From Chrysopilus asiliformis (lineage: Eukaryota > Arthropoda > Insecta > Diptera > Rhagionidae), in the NCBI GenBank assembly GCA_964034945.1, contig OZ035961.1:42560184-42624183 (forward strand): a stretch of DNA of 64,000 bases, read 5' to 3'. Made by a program: the position numbers and the translations under genes. Positions 1 to 9,945 of this stretch are shown in pieces. Numbering within the stretch: the first letter of the stretch is position 1; each line of letters opens with the position of its first letter. A model generated the notes under the pieces. The model was not told the origin of the DNA and made no database searches. It was given only the letters and a program-made list of their open reading frames with translations.

Positions 1-62
1 AAGGAGTGATCGGGAAATGTTTTTTTAATATTTGATATAGCTACTCTCAATTCTTCGTCTAA
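1..62 (-). repeat. Fragment of interspersed repeat family B
   Basis: The first bases are the reverse complement of the segment near 9990-10015, which reads towards ACATTTCCCGATCACT. Other family B copies lie near 9946-11142 and 44690-47465. Only one end is present and the element runs off the window. Confidence 0.6.
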
Positions 63-291
63 ATTAGTAAGTCTTGCGCGTTTCTTAGTTTTTATATTGG
101 TTAATGTCGAGAGAAGCCGAGCTAACACAAATATTTCGCGGAGCACCAGTGCTCCCCGGAGCACCGGTTAAGAATCATTGGTCTAGGGGCATGTCTGTAC
201 AAAGATTTCGATTTCCGTTTTACACACTTTTAGCATACACTTACAAAGGATACATTTCCGTTTCACATAAAATAATTTCATGGTTAGTATA

Positions 292-395
292 AACTTTAAG
301 ATTGGGTAAAATAATAGGGATTGAAAGTCATCGAACTGAGTGGTTTCCCAGTTCGATGACTTCCATTCCAGCGAGTTTACTCAATCTTAAAAGTT
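292..395. repeat. 104-bp inverted-repeat element (hairpin MITE)
   Basis: The ends AACTTTAAGATTG and CAATCTTAAAAGTT are inverted copies. An inner 14-bp arm at 325-338 is perfectly complementary to 349-362, with a 10-nt loop between. The flanks carry GTATA at 287-291 and at 396-400, a possible 5-bp target duplication. A transcript would fold into a pre-miRNA-like hairpin, but size and flanks fit a tiny MITE at least as well. Confidence 0.6.
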
Positions 396-399
396 GTAT

Positions 400-1186
400 A
401 TATATTTATCAAAATTTTTACATTATGCGAATTTAACACGAACGCCAAATTTTTTTAAAAACTTTGTCAAGTTTTCCCTAAAAACAAACCTTTTCTTGCA
501 TAAAACCTACGAAATGTCCTATGAAAAATTCGAGCATACACCAAAATTCAGTCTGACCACTCTTTCCCCCCTTCTTAAATTCTTCAAGCCACTACGGGTT
601 AGTTTTCGGTTTATAACACGAAAACAGTTGGAAATACCACATTTATGTCTTTAAAGAAGTTGTAGAGAATTGTATTTAGCACCTAACAGCAAAAAATTTC
701 ATTAAAATAAGTAACCAGGAAAGGAGTTTTCTCGAATTTACCGAATCTTTTCCTCGCCGTGAAAAAATTTGTAAGACATTTTTTTCTCACGATACTTTAT
801 TTGAAAATTTCAGACAATTTCCCTACATTTTGCTGCAAAAAGTGTGCATCTACGATAAACAAGTCAAAATATATGAATTTTTGAAAAAAAAATTGATTTC
901 AGGCAAATATGAAATGGAAAAAATCTTCGAAGGAAATCGAAAATCTTTGAGCGACATAAAACACCATAAATATGGCTCGTTCGACTTTATGATATATGAA
1001 TGAATTATGTAAAATTACATTGTAAACACTTTTCTCTTTGAAACTTTTTTGATAAAACGAACCGTTTTCAACAAAATCTACAAAAACATCAATTTTTACC
1101 AGGCAGGGGGGAAGGCTTTTTCTTGCATAAAACCTACGAAACGTCCATTTTGAAATGCCGATTTTTTTTTTCATAGTAGCGTACTT
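400..1186. other. No gene seen; AT-rich with a duplicated 30-bp block
   Basis: I see no convincing exon. The block around CTTGCATAAAACCTACGAAA occurs at about 491-520 and again at about 1118-1150. This suggests remnants of one interspersed repeat. Confidence 0.5.
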
Positions 1187-1232
1187 GGCCCGTGTTCCGG
1201 TGGTCGGGGGTTCAATTCCCGACTGGTGCAGA
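1187..1232 (+). repeat. tRNA-like 3' half (B-box), SINE-type remnant
   Basis: GGGGTTCAATTCCCGAC looks like a tRNA T-arm and B box. It is followed by a short tail and a T-run. No matching D-arm, anticodon arm or acceptor stem could be built upstream, so this is a tRNA-derived repeat or pseudogene. Confidence 0.4.
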
Positions 1233-1363
1233 AATTTTTTTGATATGAAAATATTTGTATTTTACAAATTCTGAAATATCTTGATAACGGATTTACGGTG
1301 AAAGGTAGAAATATGGAAGATTTTACTATCTTCAATTCTCGTTTTAAATTGCTTCATAGTGGC

Positions 1364-1989
1364 TAGGGCTGCCATCATATCTCTTTTAAAGAGAACCTTA
1401 TCTCTTTTTTTAACCCCATTCTTTTTCCTCTTTCTTTTTCCTTGCCAGTTCTCTTTAGTTCTCTTTTTTCAGAAAACTCTTGGTTCATACTATGCGTAAA
1501 AAACCAAACAGATTTTTCCACGAAAATTCCATTATGAATTAAAATGATCACGTTATTTATTGTATAGTAGTACTCTACTCTACAATTTTCTGTGTGTGGT
1601 GCGAAACTGTACATTATAATTGTAACGTAAAGCTATTTATTGTATGCGCCAGCAAGAACAGTTTCTTCTCCCACGATCAGCTGCTGTAACAAGCAAAACA
1701 AATCAAAATTGTGCGGTTAAGGAAATAGCCGGTTTTGACATTTGATATTGTAGTTTTGACATTTTCAGTTTTTTTTTCGATAGATACGGAAAATAACAGG
1801 CACGAACAATTACACTTTTTTGTAATAATTCTGTGCAGTCATTCTAAGTTCTGTATTTTTCACATTCAAAAAAAGTTCTCTTTTAGTTCTCTTTTAGTTA
1901 TCTTTTTTCATTTGGTTAATTTCCTATACAATGTCTCTTTTTTTAACCCAAAAGTTCTCTTTTCACAAATAGGGTCCATGGCAGCCCTA
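1364..1989. mobile_element. Non-autonomous hAT element, 626 bp
   Basis: Terminal inverted repeats TAGGGCTGCCAT and ATGGCAGCCCTA are perfect over 12 bp. The element is flanked by the exact 8-bp duplication ATAGTGGC at 1356-1363 and 1990-1997. Eight-base TSDs with short TIRs are typical of hAT elements. The interior is CT-rich with repeated AGTTCTCTTTT motifs and has no transposase. Confidence 0.9.
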
Positions 1990-2149
1990 ATAGTGGCAGA
2001 ACAAAAGAACGAAAAGCTTTTGAAAAAAAAACCTCCCCAATATTTTTTCTCTCAGAAATGTTTCAATAGCGCCTAAAGTTCAAGCGAGATAGAAATCATT
2101 CATTCATGTTTAGAATCGCTTTGTTAAACCGGTGGCTGTGTGCGTTTGC

Positions 2150-2207
2150 GAGTGGATTTCAAACTTCAAGCCCAGCGATCTCGGGTTCGAATCCCGGTAT
2201 GAGCAAA
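2150..2207 (+). repeat. tRNA-like T-arm, SINE head or tRNA pseudogene
   Basis: TCGGGTTCGAATCCCGG forms a five-pair T-stem with a canonical TTCGAAT loop. The region upstream to about 2125 does not fold into a full cloverleaf, and the 3' end reads TATGAGCA. I treat it as a tRNA-derived repeat rather than a functional tRNA. Confidence 0.45.
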
Positions 2208-2433
2208 ATTTTTCCAACATATTTTAATAATACGTAAGAAAATATTTATAATTTATTTAAAATACTGTAAAAAGTAAAAAAACGCTACTGGGAAATCGGT
2301 AAAAACCTACTATTACTATCGTAAAACCGTGAAAAATGAAGATTTAATTTTTTAAAAGATATTGGCAGATTACTATAAATATTGTAGCGCGCCACTATAA
2401 ATGTTGTAGGGTCACCAAAAATATATAGTGTTA

Positions 2434-3465
2434 TGTGGCCCCTAGACGACAATATTATTGTGCAATATTTCAATATTGTGCAATAAATTGCTCGTCTAGG
2501 GCAGGGCCAGGAAAGCTTTCAAAGTTCTCGGGCATCCACTACCACTGACAAGCGATTTACTTGTTTATATGGCTTGCTCTCCGAGCCTAGTTCAAACTTT
2601 GTTGAAAGCTCTTTTTCATTATTTTTGGTTTTGACACACTGTTAATTGTTTTACTTTACGTTAAAAATAGGTTTGACAAAGAAAAAATTTTATGTTAAAT
2701 TTCCGAATCACAATCGGAAAATAAAAATGAAATTATTAAAATCAAAAACATTCATTTGATCAATTGATATTTTATGAAACGACTGAAAATGCCTATTTAA
2801 ATTGTATTTTTTTATTGTTTTAATTTCCTGAAATCATAGTAAACATTGCATTGTGTTATCACACGGAATGAGAAAACAATCATGTCCAAAATTCGTGTCG
2901 TCTTTTTTTTTTTTTGAGACAGAGCGCTTCATGATTTTCAGCACTGTTAAATTTTTCATGATTTTCAGCAGTATGAAATACACCACTGCTTCAGTCAATG
3001 TCCTAATGACAACTGAGCTAATAAAAATCTCTCGCATAAATGGCCTTCCTTAGAACTCAGCAAAGCTCCATGATATGCAAAATGCACAAGTGGAAGCAGA
3101 ACGGGTTATATGCAAAGTGAAACAGATTATTTCTTTCATATGCGTATGTATGCAGTTTTCGTACAAACCAGAATGAAACGGGTAGCATGAAGAATCGATG
3201 GATAACAGGGCAATTTGAGCTGCGAAAATGCCCTTGGTGCACATGGCCGAAGCCCGCTGGTCTAGGGGTAATATTGAACGGTTGTGCAATATATTGAAGG
3301 AATCAAAATCGGTTTGAATTTTATTGCACAATAAGATTTTATTGTATAGTCTGAGGGCGATATTGCACAATATTGGCTCAGTACACCTAACCATGGTGAA
3401 GAAAACAAAAGAAGATCGCGCTTTTATCCTCGAAATTAGCGAAGTGTATCGTGCCGGCTAGGAGG
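2434..3465 (+). mobile_element. PIF/Harbinger-type element, copy 1, split by a hAT and 3'-truncated
   Basis: The left end TGTGGCCCCTAGACG matches the complete copy at 27021-27482, and the two copies track each other through the CAATATTATTGTGCAATA terminal block. The match stops at 2501, resumes at 3268 after a nested hAT, and fades near 3465 inside the start of a short MADF-like reading frame that begins at about 3394. The right TIR is missing. Confidence 0.75.
2502..3259. mobile_element. Non-autonomous hAT, 758 bp, nested in the Harbinger copy
   Basis: The element begins CAGGGCCAGG and ends AGCCCGCTG, an imperfect CAG...CTG terminus pair. It is flanked by the exact 8-bp duplication GTCTAGGG at 2494-2501 and 3260-3267. 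The intact sequence CGTCTAGGGGTAAT in the copy near 27079 is the empty site. No transposase is recognisable inside. Confidence 0.85.
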
Positions 3466-3639
3466 AATAGCATCTCGCATGACAGTATCATTTTTTCCAA
3501 TTATAGGCGTAACCATTTGTAGCAGTTTGTTGAAGTGAAAACTTCTTTAGCGCCGTTGTGAGTGATTTCAAACTCGATGAAACGAAAAAGCGACAGTAAA
3601 AAGAGATAGGATTTTTTAGCCTGCGAGAAAATGAGATAG

Positions 3640-3932
3640 AATACAGATGGGTGCCGGTCAATTTATCGTAAACAAGAGTGATGGGTAGGGGGAAGGGGAG
3701 AAGTGGTAGGTGGGGGGAGGAAGTGGAGACAGGAGGGGATAAATTACTGATGTTTCGTCATACATCGCAATATATATAAAAATGGATGTTTGTCTGTTTG
3801 TCAGTCTGTCTGTTTGTTTGTCTGCCTGAGATTACAAAACTCAAAAATGACTGGACCTGTGTTGCCAGGAACAGGTTTTCAGCTATGTAGATTTTAAAAT
3901 TCGAAACGGAAGGTCCTGTAAGAATAACGGAG
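3640..3932 (+). repeat. Interspersed repeat family C, left part
   Basis: A purine-rich stretch and a TGTCTGTTTGTCAGTCTG tract lead into the block around TTCGAAACGGAAGGTCCTGT. That block recurs at about 6410-6440, and its core continues at 6322 after the hAT insertion. The family resembles other CTGTCTG-bearing repeats in this window but is distinct in sequence. Confidence 0.55.
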
Positions 3933-4389
3933 CAGGGGCGTGGCGTGAGTTTTGAAGCTAGGGATGCAAATTTTAATTTTTTGAAATTTATTGCCAACTT
4001 AAGGTTTTTATGTTATTAATAAAGGTATTTTTTGTGTTGTGCAAAAATACATCTCTCTTTAGCTACTTAAATGAATGACAATAAAATAATAAAAAGTTCA
4101 AAACACTAAAATAACTTGTACTTTATGATTATGAAAAATGCATCCGATCTTTGATCCCCAGACTACGAAATTATAATCACCTCTATTCTTGAAAACGGCG
4201 TTAGGAGCAAAAATCTAACGTGCTCGATTCGATTCGCTACGCAATTGGTATTCTGGAATACGGCGGGTGCTTCGCGTTTGGTACATAAAGCATCGCATGG
4301 CAACGCGCTGTCAAACATCAGCTGATTTGATTGTTTGTTGTGAATTTTGAATAAACTTGAAGTGTTTGAAGTGATTTATTTCAGTAGCC

Positions 4390-4506
4390 ATGGATTTTAT
4401 GTTGATTTATCATTTACTGAGGCAAGAGGAGTTGAATTCGTTACGCCAGCAAAGAATTTTTTTAAGACACTCTTCAGATTTGATGAGCTTAACCGATGAA
4501 GCCTAA
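4390..4506 (+). pseudogene. Harbinger transposase N-terminal fragment (38 codons)
   Basis: The frame opens MDFMLIYHLLRQEELNSL and continues with an arginine-rich LRHSSDLMSLTDE segment. This matches the style of HARBI1-like transposase N-termini, which lead into a conserved D-x-(E/F)-F motif. It stops after 38 codons, before any catalytic Asp, so it can only be a relic. Assignment rests on motif recognition and on its position in a TIR element with a Myb-like partner. Confidence 0.55.
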
Positions 4507-4671
4507 GTACATACAAATACTGGGAATCTCATACATTTTTATTTGCAATTTTGTAGATTCAAAAAAGATTTCCGGTTCTGGTCGAATATATTGAATTTCC
4601 TCCCACAATAAATTCATCTCTATCGGCGACTTCCTCGTATATCCCTTGGCAATGTCCGGATTGTTTTTCAT
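4489..4671 (-). pseudogene. Myb/SANT-like (zeste-type) DNA-binding protein fragment
   Basis: The minus frame starts MKNNPDIAKGYTRKSP and continues into a LLWEEI helix. This is the N-terminal helix pattern of the Myb/SANT-like domain found in insect zeste-like and Harbinger accessory proteins. It overlaps the tail of the transposase fragment on the other strand. The rest of the domain, normally containing a GWKKVW-like motif, is absent, which is consistent with an internal deletion. Confidence 0.55.
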
Positions 4672-5199
4672 TTTTGAAATTAAATATGCGAATTGGTCAT
4701 TGCTTCTAGTGTGTTTTTCTTTGCACTCCTATTTTAAGAAATCACTGTTAAAATCTTTCATTTAAACATACAATATATTTACCTTACATTTTTGTAAACA
4801 CCGAATTCAAACGTAAATGAAACGCGAGAAATTTGAAGTGAGTGATTTAACCTCAAAAAAGTACTCCCGGCGTATTCAAGAATAACAATAATCGAATGCT
4901 TTGCAATGCGTTATTCCAAATCGAACGCTGATAGATACTGCGTATTCAAGAATACCGATTGCTCACGATCGAACACTAATCGAGCAATTGAACGTAACGC
5001 CGTATTCAAGAATAGAGGTGAATGTGTTTGTTTTTAATTCGAGACACTTATATATCCGAATCGAGAGAAAAAGTAAATTGATGATCCTTTTGTATAAAAA
5101 ATACAGTTATAAAATAAAATATTTACGATTGTCCGGATAAACCCGGATACACCAAGATCGTTCTTAACTCAGAATTGCTAATTAAACAGTTTTATTAAA

Positions 5200-5500
5200 A
5201 TTATTTAAATCGCTGTAACTTACAGATTGCCAAAAAAAAGTAAACAAGGCCAACAAAATAACTTTTGCTTATTTGCACAACTGCAAAGCCAATTAAAATC
5301 TTCGTAAACTTTGACCGAAATCGTCTCGTACAACTTTTATTTACTGTTGTTATATTTAACTTTGGTTTTGGTCTCCCGCGATCAAGAATATTTTGTTTCT
5401 CTGAAAAAGATCGCGAACTAAATGATTGTTTTAATAAGCTATCGATTACACAACAATCTGCCATTTTTACCAAACTATTGAAATCACAAAAATCACACAA
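5200..5500 (-). pseudogene. hAT transposase fragment with TTF-type zinc finger
   Basis: Read on the minus strand, residues like SLLKQSFSSRSFSEKQ, ILDRGRPKPKL and KSCTRRF match the conserved lead-in of TTF-type (ZMYM-like) hAT transposases. The finger itself, C-x-C-x7-C-x2-C in WLCSCANKQKLFCWPC, is intact but lies in the next frame, so one frameshift separates the two parts. After the finger the sequence runs to CTGTAAGT, possibly an old splice donor. Lies inside the 3933-6313 element. Confidence 0.7.
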
Positions 5501-6321
5501 TAAAAAGACACGCTAATAAATAAATAATTTAAGACATTACTCACTACGCATGCAGAAACGCTACTACCAATGCATTTTTTTTTACTTATTTTCACTCGGA
5601 AGCAACGATTCGAATTGCTTATTTCACATCTTCCTGTTGCATATGACATCACGAGGCAAAAGAGAAATGATCGCCCGAAAGAAATTTTTATTTTTGGAAT
5701 GGTTTTTTTAAACGCGAAAACCGCGTATTTTTTCTTCAAAAAGGTATGAACATTAGATATAGAATTACTCAAAACAAAATCATCTAAATGTCCTCCAAAA
5801 AAACTTTTTAAATACGGATCTTAGTTTTTTAGTTATTTAAATAAAAGCGCAAATTATTTGACTTCTGCTGAGGTGGAAGCAATTTTTATTTTGCATCCAC
5901 ATTTTCTCTTTTCTCCAGTCGTTAACGTAGGTTCTCATCTCTTAAAATTCAGTTTCATCTCTCTTCGTACAAAACTCATAGATGCAACAATAATTTCTGC
6001 TTCCGCACAGTTTCAAAGGCAAGTTAAGAAATTCTCTCTTTTTTTAAAGGCATTCGCGTTTGAATATATCACGACTGTATGATAAAATGCATTTTGTGCC
6101 GTACTGAAGCTACAAACGGCACAAAACAGTAACTCTAAGTTGTATTGAAGCTACAAAGGGCACAAAACAGTAATTCTAACAATAAACTCAAACTTAATTA
6201 TGATCGAATTTGGAAAAAAAAATGTTTCAACTTACAAACTCAGTTACCAATATTTTTGTGAGATTTGTAAGGGATGCAATGCATCCCTTGCATCCAATGA
6301 CGTCACGCCCCTGTAACGGAG

Positions 6322-6460
6322 GTATCCTTTTTCCCATTTTTCCCCGGAAAAATTTGCATTTTAGGGTTTTTGGGGTCGCTGATCACGAATCCGGTATTAG
6401 ATTTTCAAAATTCGAAACGGAAGGTCCTGTAAAGATAATGAAAATATCCTTTTTCCCATT
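6322..6460 (+). repeat. Interspersed repeat family C, right part
   Basis: This continues family C after the hAT insertion. It contains a second copy of the TTCGAAACGGAAGGTCCTGT block, so the family unit is internally repeated. Confidence 0.5.
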
Positions 6461-6560
6461 TTCATTTATTTTCATTTGATGTCATTTCATCTCATTTGAT
6501 GTCATTTCATTTCATTTGATCTCAATTCATATCATTGCGTCTCATTTCATCTCATTTAAC
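6461..6560 (+). repeat. Minisatellite of TTGATNTCATTTCAT-type units
   Basis: Degenerate short units of the form (CATTTGATGTCATTT) are tandemly repeated. The pattern resumes after the piggyBac-type MITE at 6864, so two small elements appear to have landed in or beside one array. Confidence 0.7.
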
Positions 6561-6561
6561 C

Positions 6562-6756
6562 CTTTCAGTACCTATTTTGTTCTATGGGGGTTAAAAATAC
6601 TCTCTATACAAATTAATGATGTTTAAGCTATTAGTATTCATTTAAAACAAAAAAAAAAAAAAAAAAAAATCAAAAATTTTAATTTTTCTTAAATTACGTC
6701 CACTGTAGTCCAGCTTTTTACTCAAAAAATCAAAATTGGGTCACAAATGCATTTAA
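6562..6756 (-). repeat. Interspersed repeat with the Harbinger empty site
   Basis: This block begins TTAACCCTTTCAGTACC and ends GGGTCACAAATGCA. It is present in reverse orientation at about 26925-27558, where a Harbinger element interrupts it. The uninterrupted reverse complement GAATACTAATAGCTT defines the pre-insertion sequence. A poly-A run is internal. Confidence 0.75.
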
Positions 6757-6859
6757 CCCTTTCAGTCACCACGTACACTATAGTGTGCACACTTTCTACC
6801 AAGTCAAGTTATGGCTTCTGAAAAGTGTGTACACTATAGTGTACGTGGTGACTGAAAGG
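6757..6859. mobile_element. piggyBac-type MITE, 103 bp near-perfect palindrome
   Basis: The element is flanked by TTAA at 6753-6756 and 6860-6863 and starts CCCTTTCAGTCACCACG. The arms CAGTCACCACGTACACTATA are repeated in inverted form over about 40 bp around a short centre. TTAA targets and a CCC/GG(G) terminus are piggyBac features. It is too short to code. Confidence 0.8.
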
Positions 6860-6863
6860 TTAA

Positions 6864-7310
6864 TCTCATTTAATCTCATTTCATCTCATTTGATCTCATT
6901 TCATCTCATTTGATCTCATTTCAATTCAATTGATCTCATTTCAATTCAATTGATCTCATTTCAATTCAATTGATCTCATTTCAATTCAATTGATCTCACT
7001 TCAACACCATCCCAAAACCCACCCGAGAACAATATCCCAAAACCCACCCGAAATCTCATTTCAATTCAATTGATCTCATTTCAATTCAACTGATCTCATT
7101 TCAATTCAATTGATCTCATTTCAATTCAATTGATCTCACTTCAATACCATCCCAAAACCCACCCGAAAACTCATCAATACCATCCCAAAACCCACCCGAA
7201 AACTCATCAATACCATCCCAAAACCCACCCGAAAACCCATCAATACCATCCCAAAACCCATCAATACCATCCCAAAACCCACACAAAAAGACAAACATTC
7301 ATTTATATAT
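6864..7310 (+). repeat. Compound minisatellite: TGATCTCATTTCAATTCAAT and a 33-bp unit
   Basis: About ten 20-bp units of TGATCTCATTTCAATTCAAT are followed by roughly four 33-bp units containing CCATCCCAAAACCCACCCG. One early CCCAAAACCCACCCG pair is embedded at 7010-7050, showing mixing of the two arrays. Open frames across it are only a consequence of the repeat. Confidence 0.9.
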
Positions 7311-7653
7311 ATATATGTAGATTGATAGAATAGAATTATTTTTTGATTTTAATTTCTCGACATGTCAAAATAAAATCGTTGCCTACTAAAAAATAAATTC
7401 TTACATTGTTTCTAAATTCTTACAGTTATTTTTGATGAAACTGTATAGGGCGGGGGGAGGAGTAATGCAAAATCATCATACTATATACACAAACCATCCT
7501 CTCTTCAAAACCTACTTTATGTAAAAGTTTGAACTCAATCGGACTGGTAGTTTTTGAGATTTTTGGAAACAAACAGAAATTATTACAGACAAATATTCAT
7601 TTTTATATATAAAGATAGTACATTCCTATTCCAAAATTTAAATTTCATAGTTT
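7311..7653. other. No gene seen; AT-rich
   Basis: The part around 7440-7600 resembles the 3' part of CTGTCTG-type repeats (text like GAACTCAATCGGACTGG). No exon is supported. Confidence 0.4.
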
Positions 7654-7929
7654 TTACTGTAGGGAAAAACGTAGGGAAAAATGACTCTCCACGTAGGGAA
7701 TAATCATACGTGTTAACCTACACATAGGGAATTTTGCTCTTGAACTTTCGGCAACACTGGTTGTTGCAGACATATTTCTCCAATTGTAATGTCTATTATA
7801 CAAATCAGCTGCGGACTTGGCATATGATTCGAATTTATCTGGATTTACTGCCTGCTTGCTTGAAAGCACCGATAATATAACTTTCAATCGTCGAATTAAT
7901 GTAAATTTCTCAATATTCTGTTGTAACAT
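7654..7929 (-). pseudogene. Possible transposon protein fragment
   Basis: The minus frame contains VNPDKFESYAKSAADLYNRH followed by YNWRNMSAT. This resembles a segment found in uncharacterised insect transposon proteins, typically followed by a V-H-K-x-L-x-H-G motif, which is missing here. There is no start context, TIR or companion exon. The remainder of the frame does not look conserved. Confidence 0.3.
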
Positions 7930-8164
7930 ATATACATATGTATATCTAAGATATTGATTTTTATGGCTCTAATTATTCATAGTACCAGGAAGATCGAGCC
8001 ATGCTCGGCGATCTCAAAATCCTCCTTCTGCCTCTGTCTCTGAGTAGTTGAATCCGATTATAATTGCAACATGATTCGTATAACGAGGTTCAGGGAACTT
8101 GATTGTTTTGTAATTACTATTTATCGCTGCCGATAGATATCTAAAAAGTGATATTTTTAGAATG

Positions 8165-8507
8165 CATATCGAAAAACCTTACTCCCTAGCAATATTGCGA
8201 ATTTTCATTAAGATACCTTCACGTAATTCGAAGACACGATACCCCGAGGGGAGGGGAAAGTTAGGTTTGTGGTGGAAAAATCGAAAGCCCTTAGCCCCTT
8301 TAGTAATACTGTAAAGTTTCATTAAGATCGGACCACCCAATTCGAAGATACCAGGCGAGGGGTATCGAGGGGAATTTTCGCAGAGGTGAGACCTATCTAG
8401 ATCGGTTTTTTGTCCCCGAAAATCTCTAACCCCCAAGTTTCGTGAAAATCGTTAGGCGGGTTTTCGAGATCGTTGTGCAAACATTCCTCGTATAATATTA
8501 TAGGATA
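8165..8507 (-). repeat. Interspersed repeat family E, copy 1
   Basis: Shares CCTGGTATCTTCGAATT and GGTCCGATCTTAATGAAAC-type blocks with 36303-36745 on the opposite strand. Two diverged internal modules are visible. The end at about 8490-8507 is the TATAATATTATAGGAT type seen at the start of the other copy. It is non-coding. Confidence 0.75.
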
Positions 8508-8597
8508 AGATTATCAGTTTTAAACGGTCTTACTGTCAAGAAGGGTGACGTTTGATGGTTTCACTGTATGCTGGTATGTAAAATATTCTGCTTTAAT

Positions 8598-8856
8598 GGG
8601 CCTTACCAATGACATTTATAAAGTCGAGTTTAGTTAGTTTTGAAACTAGCGAATTTTAGTAGTTGACTTTTATATTATTACCAATGGCAAATTTAGTTTT
8701 GACTCTAACAAAAAATAAAGTATTTTAGTCTTTCATTAAGTTGTTACTAATGAGTTAGCGAGAATTCGTTGTTAAGAGCTATTAAAGTCAAGTACTAAAA
8801 TTCACTAGTTTCAAAACTAACTAAACTCGACTTTATAAATGTCATTGGTAAGGCCC
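8598..8856. mobile_element. Harbinger-like MITE, 259 bp, with long TIRs
   Basis: The arms begin GGGCCTTACCAATGACATTT and are inverted copies over about 60 bp, including GTCGAGTTTAGTTAGTTTTG. AAT flanks both ends (8595-8597 and 8857-8859). GGGCC termini with a 3-bp duplication fit PIF/Harbinger, though AAT is not the usual TWA target. Confidence 0.8.
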
Positions 8857-9103
8857 AATGTATATTAAAAATAATTAAAACAATTTCCTAGCATATAAGA
8901 CGAAAAATCTTTGTTCTTTGTTATGACGAAATAAGACATTTTTTTAAAAATAATATGTAAGAAATCAGACTTTTTTTACGGTGACCAGAGTTGGAGGTAG
9001 TAGCAGATGAAATATGAATATTTTGAAAGGTATTGACCTTGGCTATCATGTCCAACTGACGCCTGACCGGTTCAAGCCGGTACATTTTTTGCAGGGTCAT
9101 ATA

Positions 9104-9605
9104 CAGGGTGGGCCAGAATAGACGCGAGGGTTTGGATTCTTTTTATTTTAGCGAAACCTATAATTTTTTTCAAATACATGATTGATGGGGAATATTTTTG
9201 GTCTAAACATGGAAAATTATATCCCGCAAGTGGTGGCCATTTTCTGCTTCGCAAATCCTCGATTTCACTGCGAATGTTGTTTTTCAATTGGCTGATGGTT
9301 GTTGGCTTGTTGACGTACACCTTTTCTTTCAAATATCCCCAAAGGAAACAATCTGGAGTCGTTAGATCAGGTGAACGCGGAGGCCAATTGAAATCGCTTC
9401 TTTTCGAAATAATGCGTCCGCCAAACATGTCCCGTAAAAGAGCCATTGAGCCCACCGCCCACCGGTTCGTTGTTCTATTGTGTATAGGTCCATTTTAAAT
9501 TGCCCAAGTCTTCTTAACCAAATGCTGAAACAAAATAAAAAAAATAAAAATAAAAAAAAAAGTTATAAAGACTTCAAACCCCTGCGTCTATTCTGGCCCA
9601 CCCTG
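9104..9605 (-). mobile_element. Internally deleted mariner element, 502 bp
   Basis: Perfect inverted termini CAGGGTGGGCCAGAATAGAC are flanked by TA at 9102-9103 and 9606-9607. The inside encodes only the C-terminal part of a mariner transposase on the minus strand, so the 5' part of the gene has been deleted. Confidence 0.92.
9150..9455 (-). pseudogene. Mariner transposase C-terminal fragment
   Basis: The minus frame contains NWPPRSPDLTTPDCFLWGYL followed by KEKVY. This is the signature around the third catalytic Asp of mariner-family DDE/D transposases (PDLxPxDxFLW), here with D in PDC. The downstream ISQLKNNIRSEI helix also fits the family. The first two catalytic Asp residues and the helix-turn-helix are absent, so it cannot be active. 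Confidence 0.85.
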
Positions 9606-9945
9606 TATATACGAAATTTCGCGAAAAAATAGTATTTTTAGAATGCCCAGAATTTCGGAATAACCATTTTAAGAAAAACAATGTACTACAAATTTTTAAT
9701 TTTTATTATAATTGCCTAAATATGTTTTGAGGTTGATAATAAAATCGATTTTTCTGTACTGACTTAATAAAGTTTAAAAAATTTGTCGAAAATTCGGTTC
9801 CCAAGAATTCTCAACGCAATGACATAACCGAAATCCTTCAAAGGCAAGACTCAAAATTTGTATTTTTGGCCGCCGAATAGCACTTTGGCCCCAACGTGCG
9901 CCGTCCCATCAAGTCCAGCCAGCTAATATATTACTTTCTTCTACG

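Larger units (their letters stand above)
4178..5020. mobile_element. Internally deleted PIF/Harbinger element, 843 bp
   Basis: The ends CACCTCTATTCTTGAA and, inverted, TTCAAGAATAGAGGTG form a TIR of about 25 bp with one or two mismatches, reading on into ACGGCGTTA. Both flanks carry AAT (4175-4177 and 5021-5023). Inside are the first codons of a Harbinger-like nuclease (+, 4390) and a Myb/SANT-like protein fragment (-, 4671). Those are the two genes an autonomous Harbinger element carries. Confidence 0.75.
3933..6313 (-). mobile_element. hAT element, 2381 bp, with TTF-finger transposase remnant
   Basis: TIRs CAGGGGCGTGGCGTGA (left) and CAGGGGCGTGACGTCA (right, read inward) are flanked by the exact 8-bp duplication TAACGGAG at 3925-3932 and 6314-6321. 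Minus-strand sequence at 5200-5500 encodes the start of a TTF-type zinc-finger transposase. A Harbinger derivative (4178-5020) sits inside. Most of the catalytic region is gone, so this copy is defective. Confidence 0.9.

Noticed and set aside
1187..2207. Two possible tRNA genes
   Set aside because: Only T-arm/B-box portions fold; no complete cloverleaf or matching acceptor stem could be drawn.
7116..7333. Repetitive frames on both strands (FWDGIDE-like and HPKTHQY-like)
   Set aside because: They are translations of the 33-bp minisatellite with no start context, signal peptide or exon signals.
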